Shown one piece after another: positions 1 to 8,269 of a DNA stretch of 16,208 nucleotides. The stretch is taken from contig JAJYHA010000284.1 of assembly GCA_021784995.1 (NCBI GenBank), positions 1-16,208 of the forward strand, given 5' to 3'. Numbering within the stretch: the first letter of the stretch is position 1; the number at the start of each line of letters is the position of its first letter. The notes beneath the pieces were generated by a model. That model made no database searches. It was not told the origin of the DNA and saw only the letters and a list, made by a program, of their open reading frames with translations. The DNA comes from Myxococcales bacterium (GTDB taxonomy: Bacteria > Myxococcota > Myxococcia > Myxococcales > Anaeromyxobacteraceae). The position numbers and the translations under genes were made by a program.

Positions 1-322
1 CGTCCAGCGCCCGAACACCCGCGATGCCGAGGCCGCCGGCGACGAGCAGGAGATGACGGGCGCGCGGGTCCACCTCGAACGGACGCCCGAGCGGGCCGAG
101 CATCTCCAGCCGTTCGCCCGGCCGGGCGCGGGCGAGCCACTCGGTGCCCTTGCCGGTGATGCGGAAATGGATCGTCAGGGTGCCCGCCAGGCGGTCGACC
201 GTGTTGAAGCTGAACGGGCGGCGGAGCACCAGGCCTGAGTAGTCGGGGGTGCGGACGTGGACGAATTGGCCGGCCCGCGCGCCCGGTCCTCGGCCCGACG
301 ACGAGAGGAGACAGCCATGCAC
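1..322 (-). CDS. Flavin/NAD(P)H oxidoreductase of the PyrK/FNR family, partial (C-terminus beyond window, N-terminus short)
   Basis: The minus strand reads as the FAD-binding core of a ferredoxin-NADP-reductase-like protein, closest in pattern to the dihydroorotate dehydrogenase electron-transfer subunit PyrK. Visible in order are GQFVHVRTPDY (plus positions about 239-271), the flavin-binding segment LVLRRPFSFNTVD, the TGKGTEWL...PGERLEMLGPLGRPF block, and LLLVAGGLGIAG, which opens the NAD(P)H-binding domain. The rest lies beyond base 1. Family members usually carry about 30 residues before the PGQF-type motif. Here only about 17 fit before a possible GTG at 320-322, and they do not look like the usual first beta strands. 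That stretch is also antisense to the start of the neighbouring HTH gene. Frame and motifs are clear. The start is uncertain, and the gene may be 5'-truncated. PyrK versus another FNR-type subunit cannot be settled without the C-terminal cluster-binding region. Confidence 0.72.
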   Translation of the reverse strand, partial: MHGCLLSSSGRGPGARAGQFVHVRTPDYSGLVLRRPFSFNTVDRLAGTLTIHFRITGKGTEWLARARPGERLEMLGPLGRPFEVDPRARHLLLVAGGLGIAGVRALD

Positions 323-538
323 CTGACCGAGCGAGTTGCGGAAAATCTCCGTGCCCTCCGCCTTGGAAGCAACATGTCGCAGGAGACCCTGGCCGCGAGG
401 GCCGGCGTGTCGGTGTCGTACATCTCGATGATGGAGCGCGGGCAGCGCCGGCCTCCGCTCGACACGCTCGAGCTCCTCGCCCGCGCGCTCGGCATCCCAC
501 CCCTCTCCCTCCTCGAGGCACGCCCCCGCCGCCGATGA
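317..538 (+). CDS. Small XRE-family helix-turn-helix transcriptional regulator (73 aa)
   Basis: A single-domain DNA-binding protein. Residues 6-66 form a Cro/C1-type HTH fold, with the recognition unit SQETLAARAGVSVSYISMME at about 21-40, followed by ERGQRRPPLDTLELLARALG, the usual family ending. There is no ligand or dimerisation domain beyond the five-helix bundle, only a basic C-terminal tail ending in RPRRR. The ATG at 317 is chosen over an upstream in-frame ATG at 257 because AGGAG (306-310) sits 6 nt before it and the upstream residues do not belong to the fold. The stop lies 58 nt before the phosphofructokinase start, so the two may be co-transcribed. Target genes are unknown. A gene lies head-to-head on its left with no room for a conventional divergent promoter, which supports a rearranged junction there. 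Confidence 0.88.
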   Translation: MHLTERVAENLRALRLGSNMSQETLAARAGVSVSYISMMERGQRRPPLDTLELLARALGIPPLSLLEARPRRR

Positions 539-596
539 GCGGCGCCGGCGGCGACGCTGCGGGACGAACGGAACCGGGAGCGGCGGAGGGCCTGTC

Positions 597-1688
<1,092 letters not shown>

Positions 1689-1690
1689 CG

Positions 1691-1709
1691 GCGCCGGCCG
1701 CCCCGGCGC
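1691..1709. terminator. GC-rich hairpin between convergent pfkA and dctQM
   Basis: A perfect 7-bp inverted repeat, GCGCCGG (1691-1697) and CCGGCGC (1703-1709), with a 5-nt loop, fills most of the 34-bp gap between two convergent stop codons. It lacks a T-tract on either strand, so action as a bidirectional terminator is an inference from its position. Confidence 0.35.
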
Positions 1710-1722
1710 GCGGCGCACCCCC

Positions 1723-3591
1723 TCAGCGCGCGGCGAGGAACCCGGTCGAGAGCCAGGGGAAGGCCGCCACGAGCACCAGCGCGCCGACCAGGGCCAGCAT
1801 GTAGGGGAGCACGTGCCCCATGGCGTCGTCGGGGGCGACCTTGCCGATGGCGCACGCGGCGTAGAAGCCGACCCCGAAGGGCGGGGAGAAGAGGCCCACG
1901 CCCATGGCCAGGATGACCACCATCGCGTAGTGGACGTCGTGCACGCCCATGGCGCGCGAGACGGGGAAGAGCAGCGGGCCGAGGAGTACCACCGCCGGGA
2001 TCCCCTCCAGGAAGCTCCCGAGCAGGATCAGCACCAGCGCCGAGACCGCCAGGAATCCGCCGCGGCCCCCCGGCACGCCCGCCATGAGCCGCACCAGCGC
2101 GGCGGAGAACCCGGACTGGGTGAGCGCCCAGGCCATGGCGGTGGCGGTGGCGATGATGAGCAGGATGGCGCCGGTGAGCGAGGCGGTCTCGACCAGCATG
2201 GAGGGGATCCGGCGCCAGTCGAAGCGCCGGTAGACGAGGAGGCCGATCACCACCGCGTAGGCGATGCCGAGGGTGGAGACCTCGGTCGCGGTGGCGACGC
2301 CGAGCACCACCGCCCCGAGCACGAGGAGGGGCAGCACCAGCGCCGGGAGCGCCACCAGGCACCGGCGGAGGATCTCTCGCGCCGGCGGCCGCGCCATCCC
2401 GCCCGCGCCCGAAGCGCGCGCGCGGACGAAGACCAGGGCCGCCAGCGCGAGCGCGGCCACCGCCGCGGGGAGGAGGCCGCCCGTGAAGAGCGCCGCGATG
2501 GAGACCCCCGTGACGGAGCCGATCAGGATCACGACCAGGCTGGGCGGGATGGTCTCGCCCATGGCGGCCGAGGCGGAGAGCAGGCCCGCCAGCTCGCCCG
2601 GATCCCACCCGCGCCGCGTCATCTCGGGGAAGAGGACCGGGGCCACCGCGGCCATGTCGGCCGCCTTGGCTCCGGAGATCCCCGACACGACGTACATGGC
2701 GCCCAGCAGCACGTACCCCATGCCGCCCCGCAGGTGCCCGACGAGGGCCGCGATCAGGTCGACGAGCGCGTGCGTGATGCCCGTCATCTCGATCAGGAAG
2801 CCGAGCAGCACGAAGAGGGGCACCGCCAGCAGGACGAGCGCCGACATCCCCTCCGCCATCCGGCCCACCACCACCTGGAGCGGCATGGCGGTGGTGAGGC
2901 CGAGGTAGGAGAGGGTGGCGACGCCGAAGGCGAACGCGACCGGGACGCTGGCGCCCACCAGGATCGCGACCAGCACCGCGAAGAAGAGGATCAGGTTCAG
3001 GTTGCCGAGCGGCGCCAGCAGCGGGCGCGCGGCCAGCGCCGCCGCGCCCACCGCGGCGACCAGCGCCACGGCGCCCAGGAGGCGCGCCGGGGAGGCGACG
3101 GCGGCCAGCCGCACCAGCGCGACGGCGAGCATGAGGGCGACCCCCGCCAGCACCGCGGCCACCCCGCAGGCGGCGGGCACCTGGAGCGCGGGGAGGGTCA
3201 CGTCCAGCTCCCCGGAGACGAAGGCGAGCGTGGGGCCGAGCATGGCCAGGGCGAAGGCGGCCACCAGCGTGAGCACGAGGACGTCGATCCAGGCGCGGCG
3301 CGCGGGCGACGCCCTGCGGACGAACGCCGTGAGGCGCATGTGCTCGCCCCGGCGCAGGGCGACCGCCGCCCCGAGCATGGAGAGCCAGAGCAGGAGGGTC
3401 GACGCCAGCTCGTCGACCCAGTAGAGCGGCCGGTGGAAGAGGTAGCGCGCCACCACGCCGGCGAGCAGCAGGAGCAGCTCGACGACCACCAGGACCGCGG
3501 CCGGGACCTCCGTCGCCCAGCGGAGGAGGCCGTCGGCGCGCCGCACCCAGGGCCGTCCGGCGGCGGCCTCGGAGGGAGTCGCTCCCGGCAC
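1723..3591 (-). CDS. dctQM: TRAP transporter fused small and large permease subunits (DctQM)
   Basis: Inner-membrane part of a tripartite ATP-independent periplasmic transporter, driving organic-acid uptake with an ion gradient. In this 622-residue chain, residues about 28-165 are the four-helix DctQ part, with the hallmark WVDELASTLLLWLSMLGAAV (58-77) and RRGEHMRL. From about 197 it is the DctM part: GNLNLILFFAVLVAILVGAS, SGISGAKAADMAAVAPVLFPEM (303-324), GETIPPSLVV (345-354) and SPPFGVGFY near the end. The join is in frame with no internal start needed, so it is a true fusion. The start is a GTG at 3589-3591, 8 nt after the dctP stop; the frame is open further upstream through dctP, so the position rests on spacing. 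Translational coupling to dctP is likely. Substrate cannot be told from sequence. Confidence 0.92.
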   Translation of the reverse strand: MPGATPSEAAAGRPWVRRADGLLRWATEVPAAVLVVVELLLLLAGVVARYLFHRPLYWVDELASTLLLWLSMLGAAVALRRGEHMRLTAFVRRASPARRAWIDVLVLTLVAAFALAMLGPTLAFVSGELDVTLPALQVPAACGVAAVLAGVALMLAVALVRLAAVASPARLLGAVALVAAVGAAALAARPLLAPLGNLNLILFFAVLVAILVGASVPVAFAFGVATLSYLGLTTAMPLQVVVGRMAEGMSALVLLAVPLFVLLGFLIEMTGITHALVDLIAALVGHLRGGMGYVLLGAMYVVSGISGAKAADMAAVAPVLFPEMTRRGWDPGELAGLLSASAAMGETIPPSLVVILIGSVTGVSIAALFTGGLLPAAVAALALAALVFVRARASGAGGMARPPAREILRRCLVALPALVLPLLVLGAVVLGVATATEVSTLGIAYAVVIGLLVYRRFDWRRIPSMLVETASLTGAILLIIATATAMAWALTQSGFSAALVRLMAGVPGGRGGFLAVSALVLILLGSFLEGIPAVVLLGPLLFPVSRAMGVHDVHYAMVVILAMGVGLFSPPFGVGFYAACAIGKVAPDDAMGHVLPYMLALVGALVLVAAFPWLSTGFLAAR

Positions 3592-3599
3592 GGCGCTGC

Positions 3600-4613
3600 T
3601 CAGCCGAGCCTTCCCGCGTACTTCTCGAGCAGCGCCCAGGCCTGGGCACCGAACTTCCCCTGCCACTCGGCGTAGAAGCCGGCCCGCTTCAGCTGCGCCC
3701 GGAACGGCTCCACGTCGGGCGCGGCGATCGACATCCCTTCCGCGGCCAGCCGCTTCGCGAGCTGGTCGTTGAGGGCGGCCACTGCCTCCCGCTCCTTCAT
3801 CCCCGCCTCGTTCACGCGCCGCGTGACGATGGCCTGCAGGTCGGGGGGCAGGCGGTTCCAGGCCTCCGCGTTGGCGAGGAACCAGAAGCCGTCCCACATG
3901 TGGTTGGTCATGGTGAGGTACTTCTGGACCTCGTACAGCTTGGCCGTCTCGATGATGGCGAGCGGGTTCTCCTGCCCCTCGGCGATCCGGGTCTGGAGGG
4001 CGGCGTAGGTCTCGCTGAAGTTGATGCTCACCGGCGAGGCGCCCAGCGCGTTGAAGAGCGACGTCCACATGGGGCTGACCGGGACGCGGATCTTGAAGCC
4101 CTTGAGATCGGCGGGGGTGAGGATGGGGCGCGTGCTGCTCGTGATCTGCCGGAAGCCGTTGTCCCAGATGCGCTCGAAGGCGTGCAGCTTCGCCTTCGCG
4201 ATCTGCGCTCGCAGGAAGGCGCCCAGCTCGCCGTCCATGGCGGGCCAGACCTCGCGGTAGCTCTTCCAGGCGAAGCCGACGCCGTTGATGGAGGCGACCG
4301 GCACCAGGTTCGCCAGGATGAGCGGGGCCAGCGTCTGGAACTGGACCGCGCCCGCCCGCAGCTGCGCCAGCACGTCCGTGTCGCCGCCCAGCTGGTTGCT
4401 GGGGAAGATCTGGATCTCCATCCGCCCGTGGGAGTCCTGGCGGATCGCCTCCGCCATCTCCTTCGCCCGGACGTTCATCGGGTGCGTGACGGGGAGGTTG
4501 TTCGAGTACTTGTAGGTGAACTCGGCGGCGCGCGCGGTGGAGCGGAGGATGGTGAAGCCCGCGACGGCCGCGCCGGTGCGCAGCGCGAACTGCCTTCGGG
4601 TGATGCCGGCCAT
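3600..4613 (-). CDS. dctP: TRAP transporter periplasmic solute-binding protein (DctP family)
   Basis: Periplasmic receptor that delivers a carboxylate ligand to the DctQM permease encoded just downstream. The 337-residue chain starts with a twin-arginine-like signal, TRRQF at residues 5-9, a hydrophobic stretch 12-24 and a likely cut near ARAA (27-30). The mature part has the DctP landmarks: FPSNQLGGDTDVLAQLRAGAVQF (70-92), GFKIRVP (172-178) with Arg176 at the carboxylate-binding position, the SETYAALQTRIAEGQENPLA block (200-219), and a C-terminal helical region. The ATG at 4613 is preceded by AGGAGG (plus 4620-4625) at 6 nt; the frame runs open 59 codons further upstream, but that sequence has no family character. 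Divergent from the lipoprotein gene at 4775. Substrate class is undefined. Confidence 0.94.
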   Translation of the reverse strand: MAGITRRQFALRTGAAVAGFTILRSTARAAEFTYKYSNNLPVTHPMNVRAKEMAEAIRQDSHGRMEIQIFPSNQLGGDTDVLAQLRAGAVQFQTLAPLILANLVPVASINGVGFAWKSYREVWPAMDGELGAFLRAQIAKAKLHAFERIWDNGFRQITSSTRPILTPADLKGFKIRVPVSPMWTSLFNALGASPVSINFSETYAALQTRIAEGQENPLAIIETAKLYEVQKYLTMTNHMWDGFWFLANAEAWNRLPPDLQAIVTRRVNEAGMKEREAVAALNDQLAKRLAAEGMSIAAPDVEPFRAQLKRAGFYAEWQGKFGAQAWALLEKYAGRLG

Positions 4614-4774
4614 GCGTCGCCTCCTGTGCGGGCGCCCGCCTCGAGGTGGACGGTGCGAGCAGTCTATGGCGGCGGCGGCCGCAAGGCCAGGCGGCGGCCG
4701 CGCTGGCGGCGGGCCGCGTCGCCGCGCGCCTGGGCCCGGGTGCACCGCCTGGCGTAGAGTGAAGGGCGCGAGCC
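4614..4774. other. Divergent intergenic region dctP / lipoprotein
   Basis: This 161-bp gap separates two divergently transcribed genes and must hold their promoters if each has its own. I see AT-richer spots (TCTATGG near 4661 and GTAGAGTGAAG near 4754) but no convincing -35/-10 pair, and no operator-like dyad. Confidence 0.4.
4620..4625 (-). promoter_or_regulatory. Shine-Dalgarno of dctP
   Basis: AGGAGG on the minus strand lies 6 nt before the ATG at 4611-4613. It decides this start against longer in-frame upstream alternatives reaching 4790. Confidence 0.8.
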
Positions 4775-5401
4775 ATGAGACGGGTCCCACAGAGGCGTTG
4801 GCTGGCGGCCCTGGCGGTGCTCGGGGCGGCCTGCGCCTCGCTCACCGCGTCGGAGCGCCGCGACGAGCGGCTGCGCGCCGCCCTCGACGCGCACGCGATC
4901 CACCGGCCGCTGGCCTCGGTCTGGCCCGCCGCGCTCCGCCTCCTCGCGGAGCGCGGCCACCAGCTGGTCGGGCGCGATCGGGCGCGGGTGGGGCAGGACC
5001 CCGCGCCGCTCTTCCGGCGGCTCACCGGCAGCGGCTTCGCCACCACCCCGGTGAAGGACGGCCTGGTCCTGGAGACCATGGAGGACCAGCACCTCGTCCG
5101 CTACCGGGTGGAGGGGCTCGAGCGGGGCGGCGCGGCCTGCCAGGTGCGCTTCGTCGCCATCCGCCGCACCGAGAGCTCGCCCAGCGAGGAGCGGTCGCGT
5201 GATCTCGAGCTGGAGCTGGAGCTGGTGGGCCGGGTCGCGCCGGAGGAGGCGGAGCGGCTCCGGGCCGAGGCCGGCCTGGGCGGAGGCGCCAGGGGCGATC
5301 AGGTGCGCCAGCCGGCGGCGAAGCTGACCACCGGCGCGCCGACCCCCGTGGCCTGTGCCACGTCGAGCCCGATCACCGGGATGGCAACGTTGCGCAGGTA
5401 G
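4775..5401 (+). CDS. Uncharacterised probable lipoprotein with 3' end overlapping the Omp85 gene
   Basis: Not recognised as a named family. The 208-residue chain starts with a basic n-region (MRRVPQRR), a hydrophobic segment and Cys20 in VLGAAC, a degenerate lipobox with Gly at -3, so lipidation is plausible but not certain. Residues 35-175 look like a compact periplasmic alpha/beta domain: a helix with PLASVWPAALRLLAERGHQL, then strand-rich GLVLETMEDQHLVRYRVEGL and CQVRFVAIRRTES, and an acidic segment rich in LELELE. Past about residue 175 the sequence is antisense to the end of the Omp85 gene (103-nt overlap) and looks like a non-native tail. The ATG at 4775 has GAAGGG at 4761-4766, 8 nt upstream. 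An envelope role is inferred only from the signal sequence. Confidence 0.72.
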   Translation: MRRVPQRRWLAALAVLGAACASLTASERRDERLRAALDAHAIHRPLASVWPAALRLLAERGHQLVGRDRARVGQDPAPLFRRLTGSGFATTPVKDGLVLETMEDQHLVRYRVEGLERGGAACQVRFVAIRRTESSPSEERSRDLELELELVGRVAPEEAERLRAEAGLGGGARGDQVRQPAAKLTTGAPTPVACATSSPITGMATLRR

Positions 5402-6528
5402 AGCCGCACGCCCAGGCCGGGCGCCGCGTAGAAGGTGTCGGCGCCCCGCCACCGCACCCCTCCCGCGTCGCAGAAGGCCGCCCACGTCACGACGCCCCAG
5501 GAGAGGCGCCGGAGCGGGATCTGGTACTCGGCCGTGGCGGTCCCGGCCGTCTCGGCCCACAGGCCGCCCCGGATGAACCCGCGCGAACCCGGCAGGCCTC
5601 CGAGCCGGAGCGCGTCCACCACGGGATCGCCGTGCGAGCCGTCGAGGCCGGCGCTGAGGGAGAGCGCGTGGTCGGCCAGGGCGCGGGTCGACCAGGTGGC
5701 CCGCGCCGAGAGCTGGTAGAGGTCCCGGGAGGTGGCGAGCCACGACACGCCCTGCCGGTAGCGGACGCGCGTCGAGAACCCGGTCACGTGCCACAGGTGG
5801 AAGTCCTCGCCGTCGTACGCGATCTCGCCCGAGAGGCCGCGCACCGGGCCCACGCGCGGCGGCGGGGCGAAGCCGGCGATCGGCGTCGCGTCGACGATCA
5901 GCCCGAACCAGCCGCCGCGCACCGTGAGCCCCTCGGCGACGCGCCAGCCCACGGTCGCCCCGTAGTCCCAGCGCCGGTCCTGGAACTGGTAGAGCGTGTC
6001 CAGCCCGGCGTCCTGCTCGCGCATCATGTCCACGCGCGCCACCTCGGCCGTCAGCAGCAGCGGCGTGCCGGCGACGCCCGGATCGCGGTAGCCCAGGTTC
6101 ACGCTCGTGCCCCGGTTGGAGACGAAGACGCCGCCCGCGAGCTGCTCGCCGCGCCCGAACAGGTTCGAGTCGAGCAGGAAGATCCCCCCGCCCACCACGC
6201 CGCGCGATGCGCCGGCCACCGGCACCGGGACGAACGTCCGCCGCTCCTTCACCGTGACGTGGAGGATCACCCCGCCCGCGCCGTCCGGCACCGGCTCGAC
6301 GTGCACCTCCCGGAACAGGCGCAGGTTCATCACCCGCTGCTCGACCACCGGCACCAGGGCGGGGTCGAACGGTTCACCGGGGGCGACCCCCAGCGCGCGC
6401 GCGACGAAGCCGGAGTCGGTGCGCTCGTTCCCCTCGACCTGGACGCCCCGGACGACGAGCGTGTCCGCGGCCGCGCGGCCCGCCAGCAGGAGCATCAGGA
6501 GCCCGGCGACCGCGGCGCGATGGCGCAC
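5299..6528 (-). CDS. Omp85-superfamily outer-membrane beta-barrel with a single POTRA domain
   Basis: Outer-membrane protein of the bacterial surface antigen (D15/Omp85) fold, a family that inserts or exports proteins. With the GTG start at 6526-6528 it has 409 residues: signal peptide 1-21 (RHRAAVAGLLMLLLAGRAAA), one POTRA domain at about 24-95 (VRGVQVEGNERTDSGFVARA, then LRLFREVHVEPV and HVTVKER), and a barrel of alternating strands from about 105. The diagnostic RGF motif of the lid loop is residues 316-318 within GGLPGSRGFIRG. One POTRA and about 400 residues is shorter than BamA (five POTRAs) or TamA (three). The last strand ends VSFAAGWRT rather than in Phe. An upstream in-frame GTG at 6634-6636 touches the preceding stop, but its 36 extra Arg-rich residues precede an already complete signal peptide. 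No good Shine-Dalgarno is seen for either. Confidence 0.88.
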   Translation of the reverse strand: MRHRAAVAGLLMLLLAGRAAADTLVVRGVQVEGNERTDSGFVARALGVAPGEPFDPALVPVVEQRVMNLRLFREVHVEPVPDGAGGVILHVTVKERRTFVPVPVAGASRGVVGGGIFLLDSNLFGRGEQLAGGVFVSNRGTSVNLGYRDPGVAGTPLLLTAEVARVDMMREQDAGLDTLYQFQDRRWDYGATVGWRVAEGLTVRGGWFGLIVDATPIAGFAPPPRVGPVRGLSGEIAYDGEDFHLWHVTGFSTRVRYRQGVSWLATSRDLYQLSARATWSTRALADHALSLSAGLDGSHGDPVVDALRLGGLPGSRGFIRGGLWAETAGTATAEYQIPLRRLSWGVVTWAAFCDAGGVRWRGADTFYAAPGLGVRLYLRNVAIPVIGLDVAQATGVGAPVVSFAAGWRT

Positions 6529-6636
6529 CTTGGCGGGCCACGGCCGGCGAGCTTCGACGGCCGCGCGCCCCGGGCGCCGCCGCACCGCGCGACGTGCCAC
6601 CGCGCACGCTCGCCCGGCTCCACGCTCCCCCGGCAC

Positions 6637-7212
6637 TCAGAACCCGGGGAGCAGGCAGGCGGGGCCGCTGCAGGCCGCTCCGGCCGCGCCGACGACCCCG
6701 GCGGACGCTCCGCCGCCGGCGCTGGCGGCGCCGCCTCCACCGGTGTAGCCCTCGGTGCCCGGATCGACCGTGGAGAGGCCGACCCCGAGCGAGCTGACGC
6801 CCGGTGCCGCGGCGGCGCCCGAGCCCGTGGCTCCGGCCCCGACGCCGAAGGCCGTGACCCCGATCGCCGGTTCGGCCATCGAGGCGGAGGTGCTACCCAC
6901 GGAGGCGCCGGCCGTCGAGGTCGCGCTCGTCGCGGCCCCGCCGCCGGAGGCCGTCCCCGCGCCGGCGCTCACCGCCGAACCGCCGGGGCTCGCGAGCGGG
7001 ACACCGGTCGTGGCGGGCGCGACGGGGATGGAGCTGGGCGGGGTCGGCGGGGCCACGTCGAAGCCGCCGTACTGCGGCGTGGCCGGACGGGGCCACGCCG
7101 CCAGCGCGACGGCGATCAGGAGGGCGCGGCCGGGCAGACCCGGTACCCGCGCCGGCGTGGTCATGGCGCCGCGGCGGCATCCCGGCGCGCCGTGGGCTGG
7201 TTCAGGTCGCAT
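6637..7212 (-). CDS. Exported low-complexity Ala/Gly/Ser/Thr-rich protein, unknown function
   Basis: Not recognised. The 191-residue chain has a long basic n-region, a hydrophobic core (ALLIAVALAAW, about 30-40) and a likely signal-peptidase site near TPQYGG. The mature part, about 145 residues, is a Pro-rich start (APPTPPSSIPVAP), then almost only Gly, Ala, Ser, Thr and Val, with GGGG blocks. It has a Cys pair, C181 and C186, in CSGPACLLPGF at the extreme C-terminus. No fold is predictable by eye. The ATG at 7210-7212 is favoured because GGGGAGGA stands just upstream and the gene overlaps the cation-transporter stop by 11 nt, a typical coupled arrangement; an internal ATG at 7164 would give a neater signal peptide but has no ribosome site. 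Some low-complexity frames in such DNA are spurious, but the signal peptide and start context argue for a real gene. Confidence 0.68.
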   Translation of the reverse strand: MRPEPAHGAPGCRRGAMTTPARVPGLPGRALLIAVALAAWPRPATPQYGGFDVAPPTPPSSIPVAPATTGVPLASPGGSAVSAGAGTASGGGAATSATSTAGASVGSTSASMAEPAIGVTAFGVGAGATGSGAAAAPGVSSLGVGLSTVDPGTEGYTGGGGAASAGGGASAGVVGAAGAACSGPACLLPGF

Positions 7213-8149
7213 CGGTCCTCCCCGCCGGCGCCGCGCCGGCCTCCTCCGGCTCCGCGTGGACCACCACGTCGACGTCCGGGACGTCGCGCCGGATGGCGTC
7301 CTCGGCGGCGTGCGCGATCCCGTGCGCCGCCTCGAGGCTGAGCCCGCGCGCCACCTGGAGCACGACGTCGGCGAAGGTCTGCGGTCCGGAGCGGCGCACC
7401 CGCACCTGCAGCACGCTCACCACGTGGGAGACCGCCGCCGCGTGCGCGACGCGCTCCAGGAGCCCCACGGGCGCGGCGTCCAGGAGGTCGTCGACCGACT
7501 TCTTGCCGAGGCGGAGGCTCACGATCACGGCGATGACGGCAACCCCGAGCGCCGCCACGGCGTCCGCGCGCGCCAGCCAAGGCCGGTGCAGGGAGTCCGC
7601 CGCGCGGACGCCGCACAGCCCCGCGATCACCACCACCGAGGACCAGACGTCGGTGGAGAAGTGGAGCGCGTCGGCCTCCAGCGCCTGGCTGCGGTGCTCC
7701 CGGGCCGCCCGGGCGAGCGCCCGCGAGCGCGAGACGTCCACGACGATCGAGGTCACCATGATCGCGAACGCCCAGGGGGTCGCCTCCACGTGCGCCTGCG
7801 GCGACGCCAGGCGCTTCACGGCCTCGTAGAAGATCCACACGCAGGTCGCGAGGAGCAACCCCGTCTCGAAGAGGGCGGAGAAGTTCTCGATCTTGCCGTG
7901 CCCGTACGGGTGATCGGCGTCGGCCGGCCGCGCCGAGGCCCGGACGGCCCACAAGGTGACCAGCGCCGCCAGCAGATCGAGCCCCGAGTGCGCCGCCTCG
8001 GAGAGGATGCCGATGGAGCCGGTGGCCAGCCCCACCGCCACCTTCATGGTGGTGAGGAGGATGGCCGCGCCGACGGATCCGAGCGCGACGAGCCGCTTGT
8101 CGGCGTCGGCGCGGGCGGCGAGGGCCGGGTCGTTCGATGGCGGGTTCAT
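7202..8149 (-). CDS. Cation diffusion facilitator (CDF) family metal exporter
   Basis: Inner-membrane divalent-metal/proton antiporter of 315 residues, the normal family length. Six membrane segments fill about residues 20-215. The metal site is H54-x3-D58 in SEAAHSGLDLL (second helix) and H163-x3-D167 in EADALHFSTDVWSS (fifth helix). HxxxD in both helices is the pattern usually associated with Zn-type transporters, while Mn and Fe/Zn members have DxxxD in the second helix. The conserved DHPYGHGKIE loop (79-88) and a C-terminal cytoplasmic ferredoxin-like domain (about 235-300, with LQVRVRRSGPQTFADVVLQV and LEAAHGIAHAAEDAI) are intact. The ATG at 8147-8149 is chosen over a GTG at 8221, whose extra residues would run through the upstream terminator region. 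It heads a three-gene group. Zn export is inferred. Confidence 0.94.
   Translation of the reverse strand: MNPPSNDPALAARADADKRLVALGSVGAAILLTTMKVAVGLATGSIGILSEAAHSGLDLLAALVTLWAVRASARPADADHPYGHGKIENFSALFETGLLLATCVWIFYEAVKRLASPQAHVEATPWAFAIMVTSIVVDVSRSRALARAAREHRSQALEADALHFSTDVWSSVVVIAGLCGVRAADSLHRPWLARADAVAALGVAVIAVIVSLRLGKKSVDDLLDAAPVGLLERVAHAAAVSHVVSVLQVRVRRSGPQTFADVVLQVARGLSLEAAHGIAHAAEDAIRRDVPDVDVVVHAEPEEAGAAPAGRTDAT
7216..7223 (-). promoter_or_regulatory. Shine-Dalgarno of the low-complexity exported protein
   Basis: GGGGAGGA on the minus strand lies 3 nt before the ATG at 7210-7212, inside the last codons of the CDF gene. It is the main reason for choosing this start, and it implies translational coupling with the CDF gene. 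Confidence 0.65.
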
Positions 8150-8214
8150 CCGGTCGGGCTCGTGTACCCGGCGGAGGGTACTGCAAGGAGGCGCGACCGG
8201 GGACGAAGAACGAA

Positions 8215-8247
8215 GGCGCACGGGGATCGCGGAGATCCCCGTGCGCC
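8215..8247 (-). terminator. Strong intrinsic terminator of the duplicated lipoprotein gene
   Basis: A perfect 14-bp inverted repeat (8215-8228 with 8234-8247) and a 5-nt loop lie 22 nt downstream of the lipoprotein stop. On the minus strand the stem is followed by TTCGTTCTTCG, an interrupted T-rich run. This fits rho-independent termination of the gene at 8270-10096 and insulates the CDF gene start at 8149. Confidence 0.82.
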
Positions 8248-8269
8248 GCCGGTCCGGGAGAGGCGCCCG

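Noticed and set aside
175..495. Minus-strand 106-codon frame over the HTH gene, considered as a possible frameshifted N-terminus of the PyrK-like protein
   Set aside because: Its translation is Arg/Ser-rich and shows none of the strand pattern expected before the GQF motif, so it does not repair the truncated reductase.
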